A stretch of DNA of 5,013 bases, taken from Gammaproteobacteria bacterium. Its GTDB lineage: Bacteria > Aquificota > Aquificia > Aquificales > QOAS01. Both the position numbers and the translations under genes were made by a program. The stretch is taken from the NCBI GenBank assembly GCA_003972855.1, contig QOAS01000071.1, positions 1 through 5,013 on the forward strand, in the 5' to 3' direction. This document shows, one piece after another, positions 1-5,013 of this stretch (its first letter is position 1; each line of letters opens with the position of its first letter). The notes under the pieces are model-generated. The model worked only from the letters and a program-made list of their open reading frames with translations, searched no databases and had not been told where the DNA came from.

Positions 1-13
1 TAATAAACCCCTA

Positions 14-724
14 ATGGAGAGGAGGGAAAAGCTTTACGAAGGAAAGGCGAAGATTATTTATGCAACCGACCAGCCCGACAAGGTGATAATCTACTTCAAA
101 GACGATACAACCGCCTTTGACGGGGTTAAAAAAGAGCAAATCGTCGGTAAAGGGGTTATCAACAACACCATATCTTCCCTAATCTTTGAGGTTCTAAACA
201 AGAGGGGCATACCCACCCACTATATTGAAAAACTCTCCGATAGGGAAATGCTCGCCCTGAAGGTGGAAATTATTCCCGTGGAGGTGGTAGTTAGAAACTT
301 TGCCGCGGGAAGTTTCACCCGCAGATACGGAGTTCCCGAAGGAACGAAACTTGAAAAACCCTTGGTTGAAACCTTTTGGAAAAACGACGAACTTCACGAC
401 CCCTTGGTTTGTTTGGAACACATAAAGCTTTTGAAATTGGCGGAACCTGAAGATGTTGAAAAAATGAAGGAAATCGCTTTGGAAGTTAATGAGGTTCTAA
501 AGGCTTTCTTTGCCTCCAAGGATATACTGCTGGTGGACTTTAAGTTGGAATTCGGAAAGACCACCGACGGTAGATTGGTTTTGGCGGACGAAATTTCCCC
601 CGACAGTTGCAGACTTTGGGATGCGAAAACCAAGAAAAAGCTTGATAAGGATGTTTTCCGCTTTGACTTGGGAGACCTTAAAGAGGCTTACCAAGAACTT
701 TTAAACCGCCTTCAGGAAAAATAG
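14..724 (+). CDS. purC: Phosphoribosylaminoimidazole-succinocarboxamide synthase (SAICAR synthetase)
   Basis: This cytosolic enzyme of de novo purine synthesis joins CAIR and L-aspartate, using ATP, to form SAICAR. At 236 residues it has the normal length of the bacterial single-domain enzyme. The N-terminal LYEGKAK (residues 7-13) is the ATP-loop opening typical of PurC. Residues 86-100 (IIPVEVVVRNFAAGS) match the first family signature, and 173-181 (LVDFKLEFG) match the second. ADEISPDSCRLWD (191-203) and LDKDVFR (210-216) are the conserved C-terminal substrate-site segments. The ATG places LYEGKAK at the usual distance from the N terminus. No Shine-Dalgarno sequence is visible in the 13 bases upstream; a purine-rich AGGAGGG lies just inside the gene instead. 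TAATAA at positions 1-6 could be the end of an upstream gene. No other pur gene is visible; the next gene is a helicase. The function is secure. Confidence 0.97.
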   Translation: MERREKLYEGKAKIIYATDQPDKVIIYFKDDTTAFDGVKKEQIVGKGVINNTISSLIFEVLNKRGIPTHYIEKLSDREMLALKVEIIPVEVVVRNFAAGSFTRRYGVPEGTKLEKPLVETFWKNDELHDPLVCLEHIKLLKLAEPEDVEKMKEIALEVNEVLKAFFASKDILLVDFKLEFGKTTDGRLVLADEISPDSCRLWDAKTKKKLDKDVFRFDLGDLKEAYQELLNRLQEK

Positions 725-731
725 TTTTCCT
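714..731 (+). terminator. Possible weak hairpin terminator across the purC stop codon
   Basis: AGGAAAA (714-720) and TTTTCCT (725-731) form a perfect 7-bp inverted repeat around the 4-base loop ATAG, which contains the purC TAG. A pyrimidine-rich tract continues to about 744. The shape resembles an intrinsic terminator, but the stem has only three G-C pairs and the tract is interrupted by C residues, so it would be weak at high growth temperature. The helicase begins only 30 bases later, so read-through from purC is quite possible. Confidence 0.25.
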
Positions 732-740
732 CTTTTCCTC
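725..740 (+). repeat. Tandem TTTTCCTC pair in the purC-helicase gap
   Basis: Two perfect back-to-back copies of TTTTCCTC (725-732 and 733-740) begin right after the purC stop. They form a pyrimidine tract that ends in CCTCC (737-741). The gap from 725 to 760 also holds a 12-base palindrome, TTTTAATTAAAA (748-759), directly before the helicase start. The repeat is plain in the sequence; I know of no function for it and it may be chance low complexity. Confidence 0.5.
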
Positions 741-760
741 CTTTAGGTTTTAATTAAAAT

Positions 761-3034
761 TTGGTGCAAACGGTAGAGGTTTTACCCAATTCCACCTTCA
801 CCCCCGAAGGTGGGGAGGTTTTTTACCGAACCTCGTGGGGGAAGGTTAAAAGGGAAAAACTCCTAAAGGTTGAAGAGACCGATTTAAAACTCCCCTATAA
901 GTTTTTAAATCCGATTCAAACGCTTTTTTACAAGTTCTATAAAGGTGGAAACGCTTTGGTCTCCGCGCCGACTTCCGCGGGAAAGACGGTAGTCGCCTTT
1001 ACCTTTTTTAGAAACCGAGAGGGTAGATTGGTTTATACCGCCCCTACCAAATCCCTTGTAAGCGAAAAGGCAAAAGAGCTAAAGGCTATTTACGGTTCGG
1101 TGGACATAAGGACGGGGGACGTTATAGAGGAATTTAAACCCGTTCGCTCTAAAGTGGTCGTTTCAACCTATGAGAACTTGGCGTTAGCCCTTAGAAACGG
1201 TGCGCCCTGGACACAAGATTTAAACGCGGTTGTGGTGGACGAAATTCACGCCATTTTGGGAAACCGCGGACAAGTCGTTGAGGAAATAATAACGGAGTTA
1301 CTTTTGAAAGATGTGGACATTTTGGCACTTTCCGCCACCATTCCCGGCGCTCAAAAGCTCGCCCGCTGGCTTAGGGCAAAACTCTTTATAAAATCCCAAT
1401 GGAGACCCGTTCCCTTGGAAAGGGAATTGTTATCCCTAAAAGACTTTAAGGAGTGGATACCCCCCAAGGAGTTGGGAGAGATAAAAGGCGACGAAAGGTT
1501 TGCCCTAAAACTCCTTTCCGCCCTCTTTGAGCTTTCCCGTCCCGACGAAAAGGTATTGGTTTTCGTTCCCAAAAAGAACATCGGTTGGAAGATGTTGGAA
1601 TTCGCCAACAGGGAAAGGTTGGAAATCGCCAATAAAACCGCCCCCTTTGAAATAGAGAGAGAGGGAATGGAAATAGCCTTCCACAATGCGGATGTTCCAA
1701 AGGAAGAAAGGGAGGAAATAGAAAAGGCTTTTAGGGAAGGAACCCTTAACAAGCTTATAGCCACCCAAACATTAGCTTACGGGGTAAATCTGCCCGCGGA
1801 TAAGGTTATTATAGCGGTTAAAGGTTTTTACGACCGCCAAAGTAGAAGTTTTAAATTCTTTCCCGATGTGCTGGACATTCTGCAGGAAGAGGGCAGGGCG
1901 GGGCGCTTTGGAATTAGGGACAAAGGTTACTCCTACATTTTGGTTTACGGAAGCAACCTAACGAGGTTGAGAAAGGAGTTGGAAACCGCCTTGGAGGGGG
2001 AGTTTAAACCCTTCCTCTCAAGGGAGATATCGCTTTCATTCCACCGTTTGGGTGAGGATGCTTTTGCCAAACTCACTCTGTTTTTGTTAGTAGCATTCCT
2101 CTACAAGGGAAGGGATTACAAAGAATTTTTAAAACAAACCTTTTCCCTAAGGGATTTGGCAGACCACCCCGCGGTGAAAGACGCGGGCAATTGGCTCATA
2201 GAAAACGGCTACGCGGACGAACTTTACCGCCCGACCCCCAAGGGGCTTTTCTGTTTAAAAAGCGGTGTTCCTCCCCTAAACTTTGAGGAATTTTTGAGGA
2301 GAAAGGAGCTTCCCATACCGTTAATTGCAAAGCTCCGACCCCTTATTTACACCAAAAGGTTGGACGGCATTTTCCCCTTTATAAGGGAGAGAAAGAGGTT
2401 TGAAGAAGACACGGATAAAGTCGGGGAAATATTAATCCCCTGCGGGGAAAGTTGCTTTTCCGATAATACCGACCAATTGCTCTTTTTTACACTCGGTTAC
2501 ACCTTTTACTACCCCAACATTTCCAACCCGCCGGGGGATTTTTCCTATTTGGGAAGCGACTCTTTGCACCTACTTAGAACCCTTTTGGAACTTAGAAAGA
2601 TAGGAGAATTTACCGAAAGCAACGAAACCCTTTTAAAAATAGCCCACTGCCTAAAGTATGGGCTGACGGAGGAATTTTCACCCCTCGGTGGCATAAAGGG
2701 TATAGGACATATAAGGGCAAACCTACTGAAGGAATTTCTCAAAACGGAGGGTATAAACCGCTTAAGTTTTACCCAAAAGGTGGGGGATATATTCGGAGAG
2801 TTTTCCCCGAAGGAGTTAAAGGAAAACCTCGCCTACCTGCTTATGGAACTTAGAAACCTTGACGAAAAGAGGGCTTTAAGGGAGGCAAATATAACCCTTT
2901 CCCTGCTCAAAAGGAACTCCAATTCCCTTTTGGTGGACGAGAAGATTTTGAGAACCTTCGGGTTGTTTCTGTTTGGGAGGGAGTCCCTCGGGTGGAAAAG
3001 GGAAGAACTACTAAAAAGGGTTTTGGAAGATTAA
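761..3034 (+). CDS. Ski2/Hel308-like superfamily 2 helicase (DEIH box)
   Basis: Predicted ATP-dependent 3'-5' DNA or RNA helicase, 757 residues, close to Hel308 length. In order: a Q-motif-like NPIQ (50-53), Walker A APTSAGKT (69-76), motif Ia PTKSL (95-99), DEIH Walker B (160-163), SAT motif III (191-193), LVFVPKK (266-272), the Ski2-type FHNADVPKEER (307-317), motif V TQTLAYGVNLPA (335-346) and motif VI QEEGRAGR (375-382). A winged-helix-like segment follows (about 430-505, with WLIENG and PTPKG), then a helical region resembling the Hel308 ratchet domain. A helix-hairpin-helix-like GGIKGIGHIRANLL (643-656) follows that. The start must be TTG 761 or GTG 764, because TAA at 755-757 is in frame and no usable start lies closer to the Q motif. 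The ribosome site is poor (AGGT at 745-748). The 3' end overlaps the convergent gene by 24 bases. The helicase class is clear; whether it acts on stalled replication forks like archaeal Hel308 or on RNA like Ski2 cannot be told from sequence. Confidence 0.88.
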   Translation: MVQTVEVLPNSTFTPEGGEVFYRTSWGKVKREKLLKVEETDLKLPYKFLNPIQTLFYKFYKGGNALVSAPTSAGKTVVAFTFFRNREGRLVYTAPTKSLVSEKAKELKAIYGSVDIRTGDVIEEFKPVRSKVVVSTYENLALALRNGAPWTQDLNAVVVDEIHAILGNRGQVVEEIITELLLKDVDILALSATIPGAQKLARWLRAKLFIKSQWRPVPLERELLSLKDFKEWIPPKELGEIKGDERFALKLLSALFELSRPDEKVLVFVPKKNIGWKMLEFANRERLEIANKTAPFEIEREGMEIAFHNADVPKEEREEIEKAFREGTLNKLIATQTLAYGVNLPADKVIIAVKGFYDRQSRSFKFFPDVLDILQEEGRAGRFGIRDKGYSYILVYGSNLTRLRKELETALEGEFKPFLSREISLSFHRLGEDAFAKLTLFLLVAFLYKGRDYKEFLKQTFSLRDLADHPAVKDAGNWLIENGYADELYRPTPKGLFCLKSGVPPLNFEEFLRRKELPIPLIAKLRPLIYTKRLDGIFPFIRERKRFEEDTDKVGEILIPCGESCFSDNTDQLLFFTLGYTFYYPNISNPPGDFSYLGSDSLHLLRTLLELRKIGEFTESNETLLKIAHCLKYGLTEEFSPLGGIKGIGHIRANLLKEFLKTEGINRLSFTQKVGDIFGEFSPKELKENLAYLLMELRNLDEKRALREANITLSLLKRNSNSLLVDEKILRTFGLFLFGRESLGWKREELLKRVLED
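792..824 (+). promoter_or_regulatory. Terminator/attenuator-like hairpin inside the helicase 5' end
   Basis: CCACCTTC (792-799) and GAAGGTGG (806-813) pair perfectly over 8 bp around the loop ACCCCC. GGAGG and a run of six T (819-824) follow. CCCC 802-805 could instead pair with GGGG 812-815, a competing stem closer to the T run. The structure lies about 31 bases into the helicase, in codons 11-18. It could reduce transcription coming from purC or affect early translation. The 5-base spacer before the T run is not ideal for an intrinsic terminator, and the codons themselves may explain the pairing. Confidence 0.3.
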
Positions 3035-3817
3035 CTTTACCTCCAAAGGGGAAAGAACCCTATCGTAGAAAGCCAAGGTGGAAACCTTTAAACAAGAAGG
3101 GTGAATAACTATTTCGGATAGGTAGAGCGATTGGGTGTTTAGTTCCACGGTTGCCAAGAGACCGCGGGAGTATATCCTCAATTCCCTTCCCTCTTTTGCA
3201 AAAGCAACGGTTTTTGCACCTTTGGGAAGTCTTAAACTCACCCCTCCCCCCTGTTGGATAAAGATTTTTATCCCCTTACCTCCGTAGGTTACCTTTAGAA
3301 AGGTATAACCGAAGGAGTTAATCTCCAAAGAGGTGCAACCTTCCTTTGGTGATACGGCGGAAAATTTAACCGCAAAGGTGAAGTTTTTTAGGGAAACCCC
3401 TAAAGGAATTTGGGCAACCTTACCTTTCCACCGCAAGGGGCAATACTTACCTTTGAGGTTTTTACAAAAGAGGTAAAGGCTTTTGCTACCTCCACTTTTG
3501 AAGTTTGGCTTTTCACCTTCCAATAGAGGTTGAAGGGTTTTCCTATACCTCTTTACGCCTTCCCAAGCGGACGGATTTTTAAGTTTTTCGGGATCTAAGG
3601 GAACGGAAAAAGTCTTAAACAACCTGTATTTCGCCTTCTTCTCCCCGAAGAGTTTGTATTTGAGAATAACCTCTCCCAAGTTGTTTTTGGTTTTGTAAAC
3701 CACCGTGGGTTTCCAATCCTTAAACAGATTCCACTTAATTAGGAATTCGTTTTCCGCAAAACCCACCTTTGCGGTTAGGAAGACTAACAAAATACTTAAT
3801 ATGTAGCTTACCCTCAT
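3011..3817 (-). CDS. Predicted exported protein with C-terminal LamG-like domain
   Basis: The product is 268 residues from the ATG at 3817. It starts with a clear Sec-type signal peptide: MR, then a hydrophobic core, ending VGFA before ENEF, with likely cleavage after residue 21. Periplasmic or surface location is expected. I recognise no domain in roughly residues 22-140, which are rich in Lys, Phe and Tyr. The last ~125 residues look like a LamG/concanavalin-type beta sandwich: FTFAVKFSA, then AKEGRELRIYSRGLL (W/A-x-ydg-x-l-x-lY-x-nG pattern), then the hallmark tail LAFYDRVLSPLEVKLIF (compare vriYdRaLSpeEi). Such domains usually bind glycans or proteins. Four cysteines (118, 126, 161, 242) could form disulfides. 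The purine-rich strand switches to minus exactly here, supporting real coding. A TTG at 3841 would add eight polar residues before the signal peptide and is less likely. A weak GGGA lies 6 bases before the ATG. The tail overlaps the helicase, the head overlaps lolD, and the stop is a tandem TAG TAG. Confidence 0.7.
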   Translation of the reverse strand: MRVSYILSILLVFLTAKVGFAENEFLIKWNLFKDWKPTVVYKTKNNLGEVILKYKLFGEKKAKYRLFKTFSVPLDPEKLKNPSAWEGVKRYRKTLQPLLEGEKPNFKSGGSKSLYLFCKNLKGKYCPLRWKGKVAQIPLGVSLKNFTFAVKFSAVSPKEGCTSLEINSFGYTFLKVTYGGKGIKIFIQQGGGVSLRLPKGAKTVAFAKEGRELRIYSRGLLATVELNTQSLYLSEIVIHPSCLKVSTLAFYDRVLSPLEVKLIFQNPF

Positions 3818-4484
3818 GCGAAATCCCGTTTTGGTTTTCAAGGGTGTATATAAAACTTATGCGGGTGAACCGATTTTGAAAGGGATAAATCTCTCCTTAA
3901 GGAAAGGGGACTTTGCGGGGATAGTGGGACCTTCGGGAAGCGGAAAATCTACCCTCCTCCATTTGGCGGGGGGATTGGAACTTCCCACCAAAGGGGAAAT
4001 TCACCTCTTCGGAAGAAGAATAGACACCTTATCGGAAGACGAAAGGGATAAATTCCGTAAAGGAAGGGTTGCCTACATATTTCAATTCCATTATTTGTTG
4101 GAGGATTTCACCGTAGAGGAAAACTTAGAAATTTTCGGAAAACTTTTGAAAGTTCCCAACTTGGGTGAAAAGGTAAACCGAATTTTGGAAATTTTGGGAC
4201 TTAACCACAGGAGGAAATATAAACCCTATTACCTTTCGGGTGGAGAGAGGCAAAGGGTCTCCATAGGAAGGGCTTTATTAAGCGGGGCGAAACTCATATT
4301 GGCGGACGAACCCACGGGGAACTTGGACCCCTTGCAGGCGGAGGAAGTCTTTAAACTCTTTGCGAAGCTAAACTCCCAAGGGATAACCTTTTTGGTCGTA
4401 ACCCATAATAAAAATCTTTTGAAGTTTTTCAATAAGATTTATCTCCTTAGGGGGGGTGTCCTGTCTGATTATTCTCCACTATAG
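3816..4484 (+). CDS. lolD: LolD-type ABC transporter ATPase (lipoprotein release)
   Basis: This is the cytoplasmic ATPase subunit of an ABC complex. LolD works with LolC/LolE (or LolF) in the inner membrane to release lipoproteins to the carrier LolA. At 222 residues it has the standard length for a single nucleotide-binding domain. Visible motifs are Walker A GPSGSGKST (38-46), Q-loop IFQFHYLLEDFT (88-99, Q90), signature LSGGERQR (140-147), Walker B LILADEP with catalytic E165 (160-166), D-loop NLDP (169-172) and switch H197. The QFHxLLxDFT segment and the LHLxGGLxxPT segment after Walker A favour LolD over FtsE or MacB. ATG 3816 is the first possible start, since an in-frame TAG lies at 3804. 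There is no Shine-Dalgarno sequence, so translation may be leaderless or nearly so. No LolC/E permease gene is adjacent. A run of seven G (4450-4456) sits in the last codons. The ABC class is certain; the LolD assignment is strong but depends on a permease outside this window. Confidence 0.88.
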   Translation: MRNPVLVFKGVYKTYAGEPILKGINLSLRKGDFAGIVGPSGSGKSTLLHLAGGLELPTKGEIHLFGRRIDTLSEDERDKFRKGRVAYIFQFHYLLEDFTVEENLEIFGKLLKVPNLGEKVNRILEILGLNHRRKYKPYYLSGGERQRVSIGRALLSGAKLILADEPTGNLDPLQAEEVFKLFAKLNSQGITFLVVTHNKNLLKFFNKIYLLRGGVLSDYSPL

Positions 4485-4526
4485 GCTTTCCCTTTGCTTT
4501 CTACATTAAATCCTTGTATCCTTTGT

Positions 4527-4532
4527 AGGAGG
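4527..4532 (+). promoter_or_regulatory. Strong Shine-Dalgarno site of clpC
   Basis: AGGAGG is a full-strength ribosome-binding sequence. It ends 1 base before the ATG at 4534 but 10 bases before the ATG at 4543, so it selects the second ATG. It is the only classical site among the five genes. The 58 bases between the lolD stop and clpC show no convincing -35/-10 pair, CIRCE element or terminator. Confidence 0.85.
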
Positions 4533-4542
4533 TATGGCAGGT

Positions 4543-5013
4543 ATGTTTGACAAATTTACCGATAAAGCCAGACAAATTATATTAAAGGCTAAAGATATAG
4601 CTTCCGAATACGGACATAACTATTTGGGAAGCGAACACCTACTTTTGGCACTTTTGGAAAATGATGAAATAACCCATTTGGTTCTTTCCCGTTTTGGTCT
4701 TTCTTCGGATAAAGTGAAAAGGAGTATCCTTGCACAAATAACGAAGGGCAACTTTAAAGGCGAAATTCTGTTTTCACCCGACGCAAAAAGGGTATTGGAA
4801 ATAGCTTTGGAAGAGGCGAGAATTCTCCACCACCCCTTTGTGGGAACGGAACACCTACTTTTGGCGGTGGTTAGGGAAAAAACCGGTTTAGGCGGAAGAG
4901 TCTTAAGGAGTTTCGGATTGGATGAATACGCGGTGAGAAGGGAAATTTTGCACTTGCTGGGAGAGGTTCCCGAACAGGAGCAAAAGAAAAGCGCACCCAC
5001 ACCCAATTTGGAT
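4543..5013 (+). CDS. clpC: ClpC-type AAA+ protease ATPase, N-terminal part (runs off window)
   Basis: ClpC is a hexameric AAA+ unfoldase that feeds substrates to the ClpP protease in the cytosol. Only the first 157 residues are in the window and the frame is open at the edge. They contain the complete double Clp_N repeat that binds substrates and adaptors: repeat one at about 1-70 (FTDKARQII ... GSEHLLLALLEND) and repeat two at about 77-140 (FSPDAKRVL ... GTEHLLLAVVREK). A polar linker begins around 143 (PEQEQKKSAPTP). MFDKFTDKAR is the usual ClpC opening, and the AGGAGG at 4527-4532 suits this ATG. The in-frame ATG at 4534 would add MAG and is too close to that site. Both AAA+ domains lie beyond the edge, so ClpC is distinguished from ClpA or ClpB by the N-terminal style only. 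It follows lolD by 58 bases on the same strand and may be cotranscribed with it. Confidence 0.9.
   Translation, partial: MFDKFTDKARQIILKAKDIASEYGHNYLGSEHLLLALLENDEITHLVLSRFGLSSDKVKRSILAQITKGNFKGEILFSPDAKRVLEIALEEARILHHPFVGTEHLLLAVVREKTGLGGRVLRSFGLDEYAVRREILHLLGEVPEQEQKKSAPTPNLD
4633..4865 (+). repeat. clpC: 17-base direct repeat marking the two Clp_N halves
   Basis: GAACACCTACTTTTGGC occurs exactly at 4633-4649 and 4849-4865, 216 bases (72 codons) apart in the same frame. Each copy encodes the EHLLLA core of one Clp_N repeat. The protein duplication is ancient and conserved; the identity at synonymous positions is the only extra point, and could reflect codon preference. Confidence 0.8.

Noticed and set aside
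1410..1426. TTCCCTT-GGA-AAGGGAA hairpin in the helicase
   Set aside because: The stem is only 7 bp, lies mid-gene and has no T run behind it. The purine/pyrimidine blocks of this genome produce such repeats by chance.
1351..1768. Long reverse-strand open frames inside the helicase gene
   Set aside because: Their translations have no recognisable domain and are antisense shadows of a gene with a full set of helicase motifs.
2423..2448. GGGGA/TCCCC/GGGGA alternating stems
   Set aside because: These are five-base arms inside helicase codons 555-563 with no downstream signal; too short to argue for a switch.
2977..2989. GAGGGA-G-TCCCTC palindrome near the helicase 3' end
   Set aside because: There is a single-base centre, so it cannot fold as a fully paired hairpin, and it lies within coding sequence with no T tract on either strand.
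3017..3061. Imperfect stem AGGGT...ACCCT with inner TTTGGA/TCCAAA as a bidirectional terminator for the convergent genes
   Set aside because: A 9-base bulge interrupts the stem, the inner loop is 14 bases and no T run follows on either strand.
3818..3841. Upstream TTG start (3841) for the exported-protein gene
   Set aside because: It adds eight residues before a signal peptide that already begins properly at the ATG, and has no ribosome site of its own.
4494..4522. TTGCTT / TATCCT promoter-like pair before clpC
   Set aside because: Both boxes match poorly (3 and 4 of 6), and transcription would begin inside the AGGAGG site, removing the ribosome-binding sequence.
4534..4542. ATG at 4534 as the clpC start
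   Set aside because: It is only one base from AGGAGG and adds MAG before the canonical MFDKFT opening; the ATG at 4543 is spaced correctly.
4620..5006. Reverse-strand open frame opposite clpC
   Set aside because: It has serine/lysine-rich low-quality translation with no motif and lies opposite a clear Clp_N double repeat.

Overview
The window looks like bacterial chromosome from a thermophile with compact gene packing, moderate GC and purine-rich coding strands. A deep-branching, Aquificota-like lineage (for example the Desulfurobacterium/Thermovibrio group) is my best guess. The guess rests on protein style, heavy use of AGG/AGA and ATA codons, and the mix of a Ski2/Hel308-type helicase, LolD and ClpC. 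No ribosomal RNA or other taxonomic marker is present, so it is an inference.

Layout: five protein genes fill almost all 5,013 bases. purC (14-724, +) makes SAICAR in purine synthesis. After 36 bases comes a 757-residue superfamily 2 helicase of the Ski2/Hel308 type (761-3034, +). Next is a gene on the opposite strand (3011-3817, -) for a predicted exported protein with a C-terminal LamG-like (concanavalin-fold) domain. Then come a LolD-type ABC ATPase (3816-4484, +) and the first 157 codons of ClpC (4543 to the window edge, +). There is no tRNA, rRNA, CRISPR array, insertion sequence or other mobile element, and no gene-free stretch longer than about 60 bases.

The most unusual feature is how the reverse-strand gene is packed. 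Its 3' end overlaps the helicase by 24 bases tail-to-tail, with the two frames aligned codon against codon. Its ATG overlaps the lolD ATG inside one CATG palindrome (3815-3818). It therefore has no private flanking DNA, and each divergent gene must carry its 5' control signals inside the other's coding sequence. Only clpC has a textbook Shine-Dalgarno sequence, and that site also decides its start codon.

Functionally the genes look like a collection of housekeeping functions rather than one pathway: purine synthesis, DNA/RNA unwinding, an exported protein, lipoprotein release and protein quality control. lolD and clpC probably share a transcript. I do not see a defence island or an obviously new system. 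The points most worth checking are the shared start codon, the uncharacterised exported protein, and a terminator-like hairpin in the first 22 codons of the helicase.
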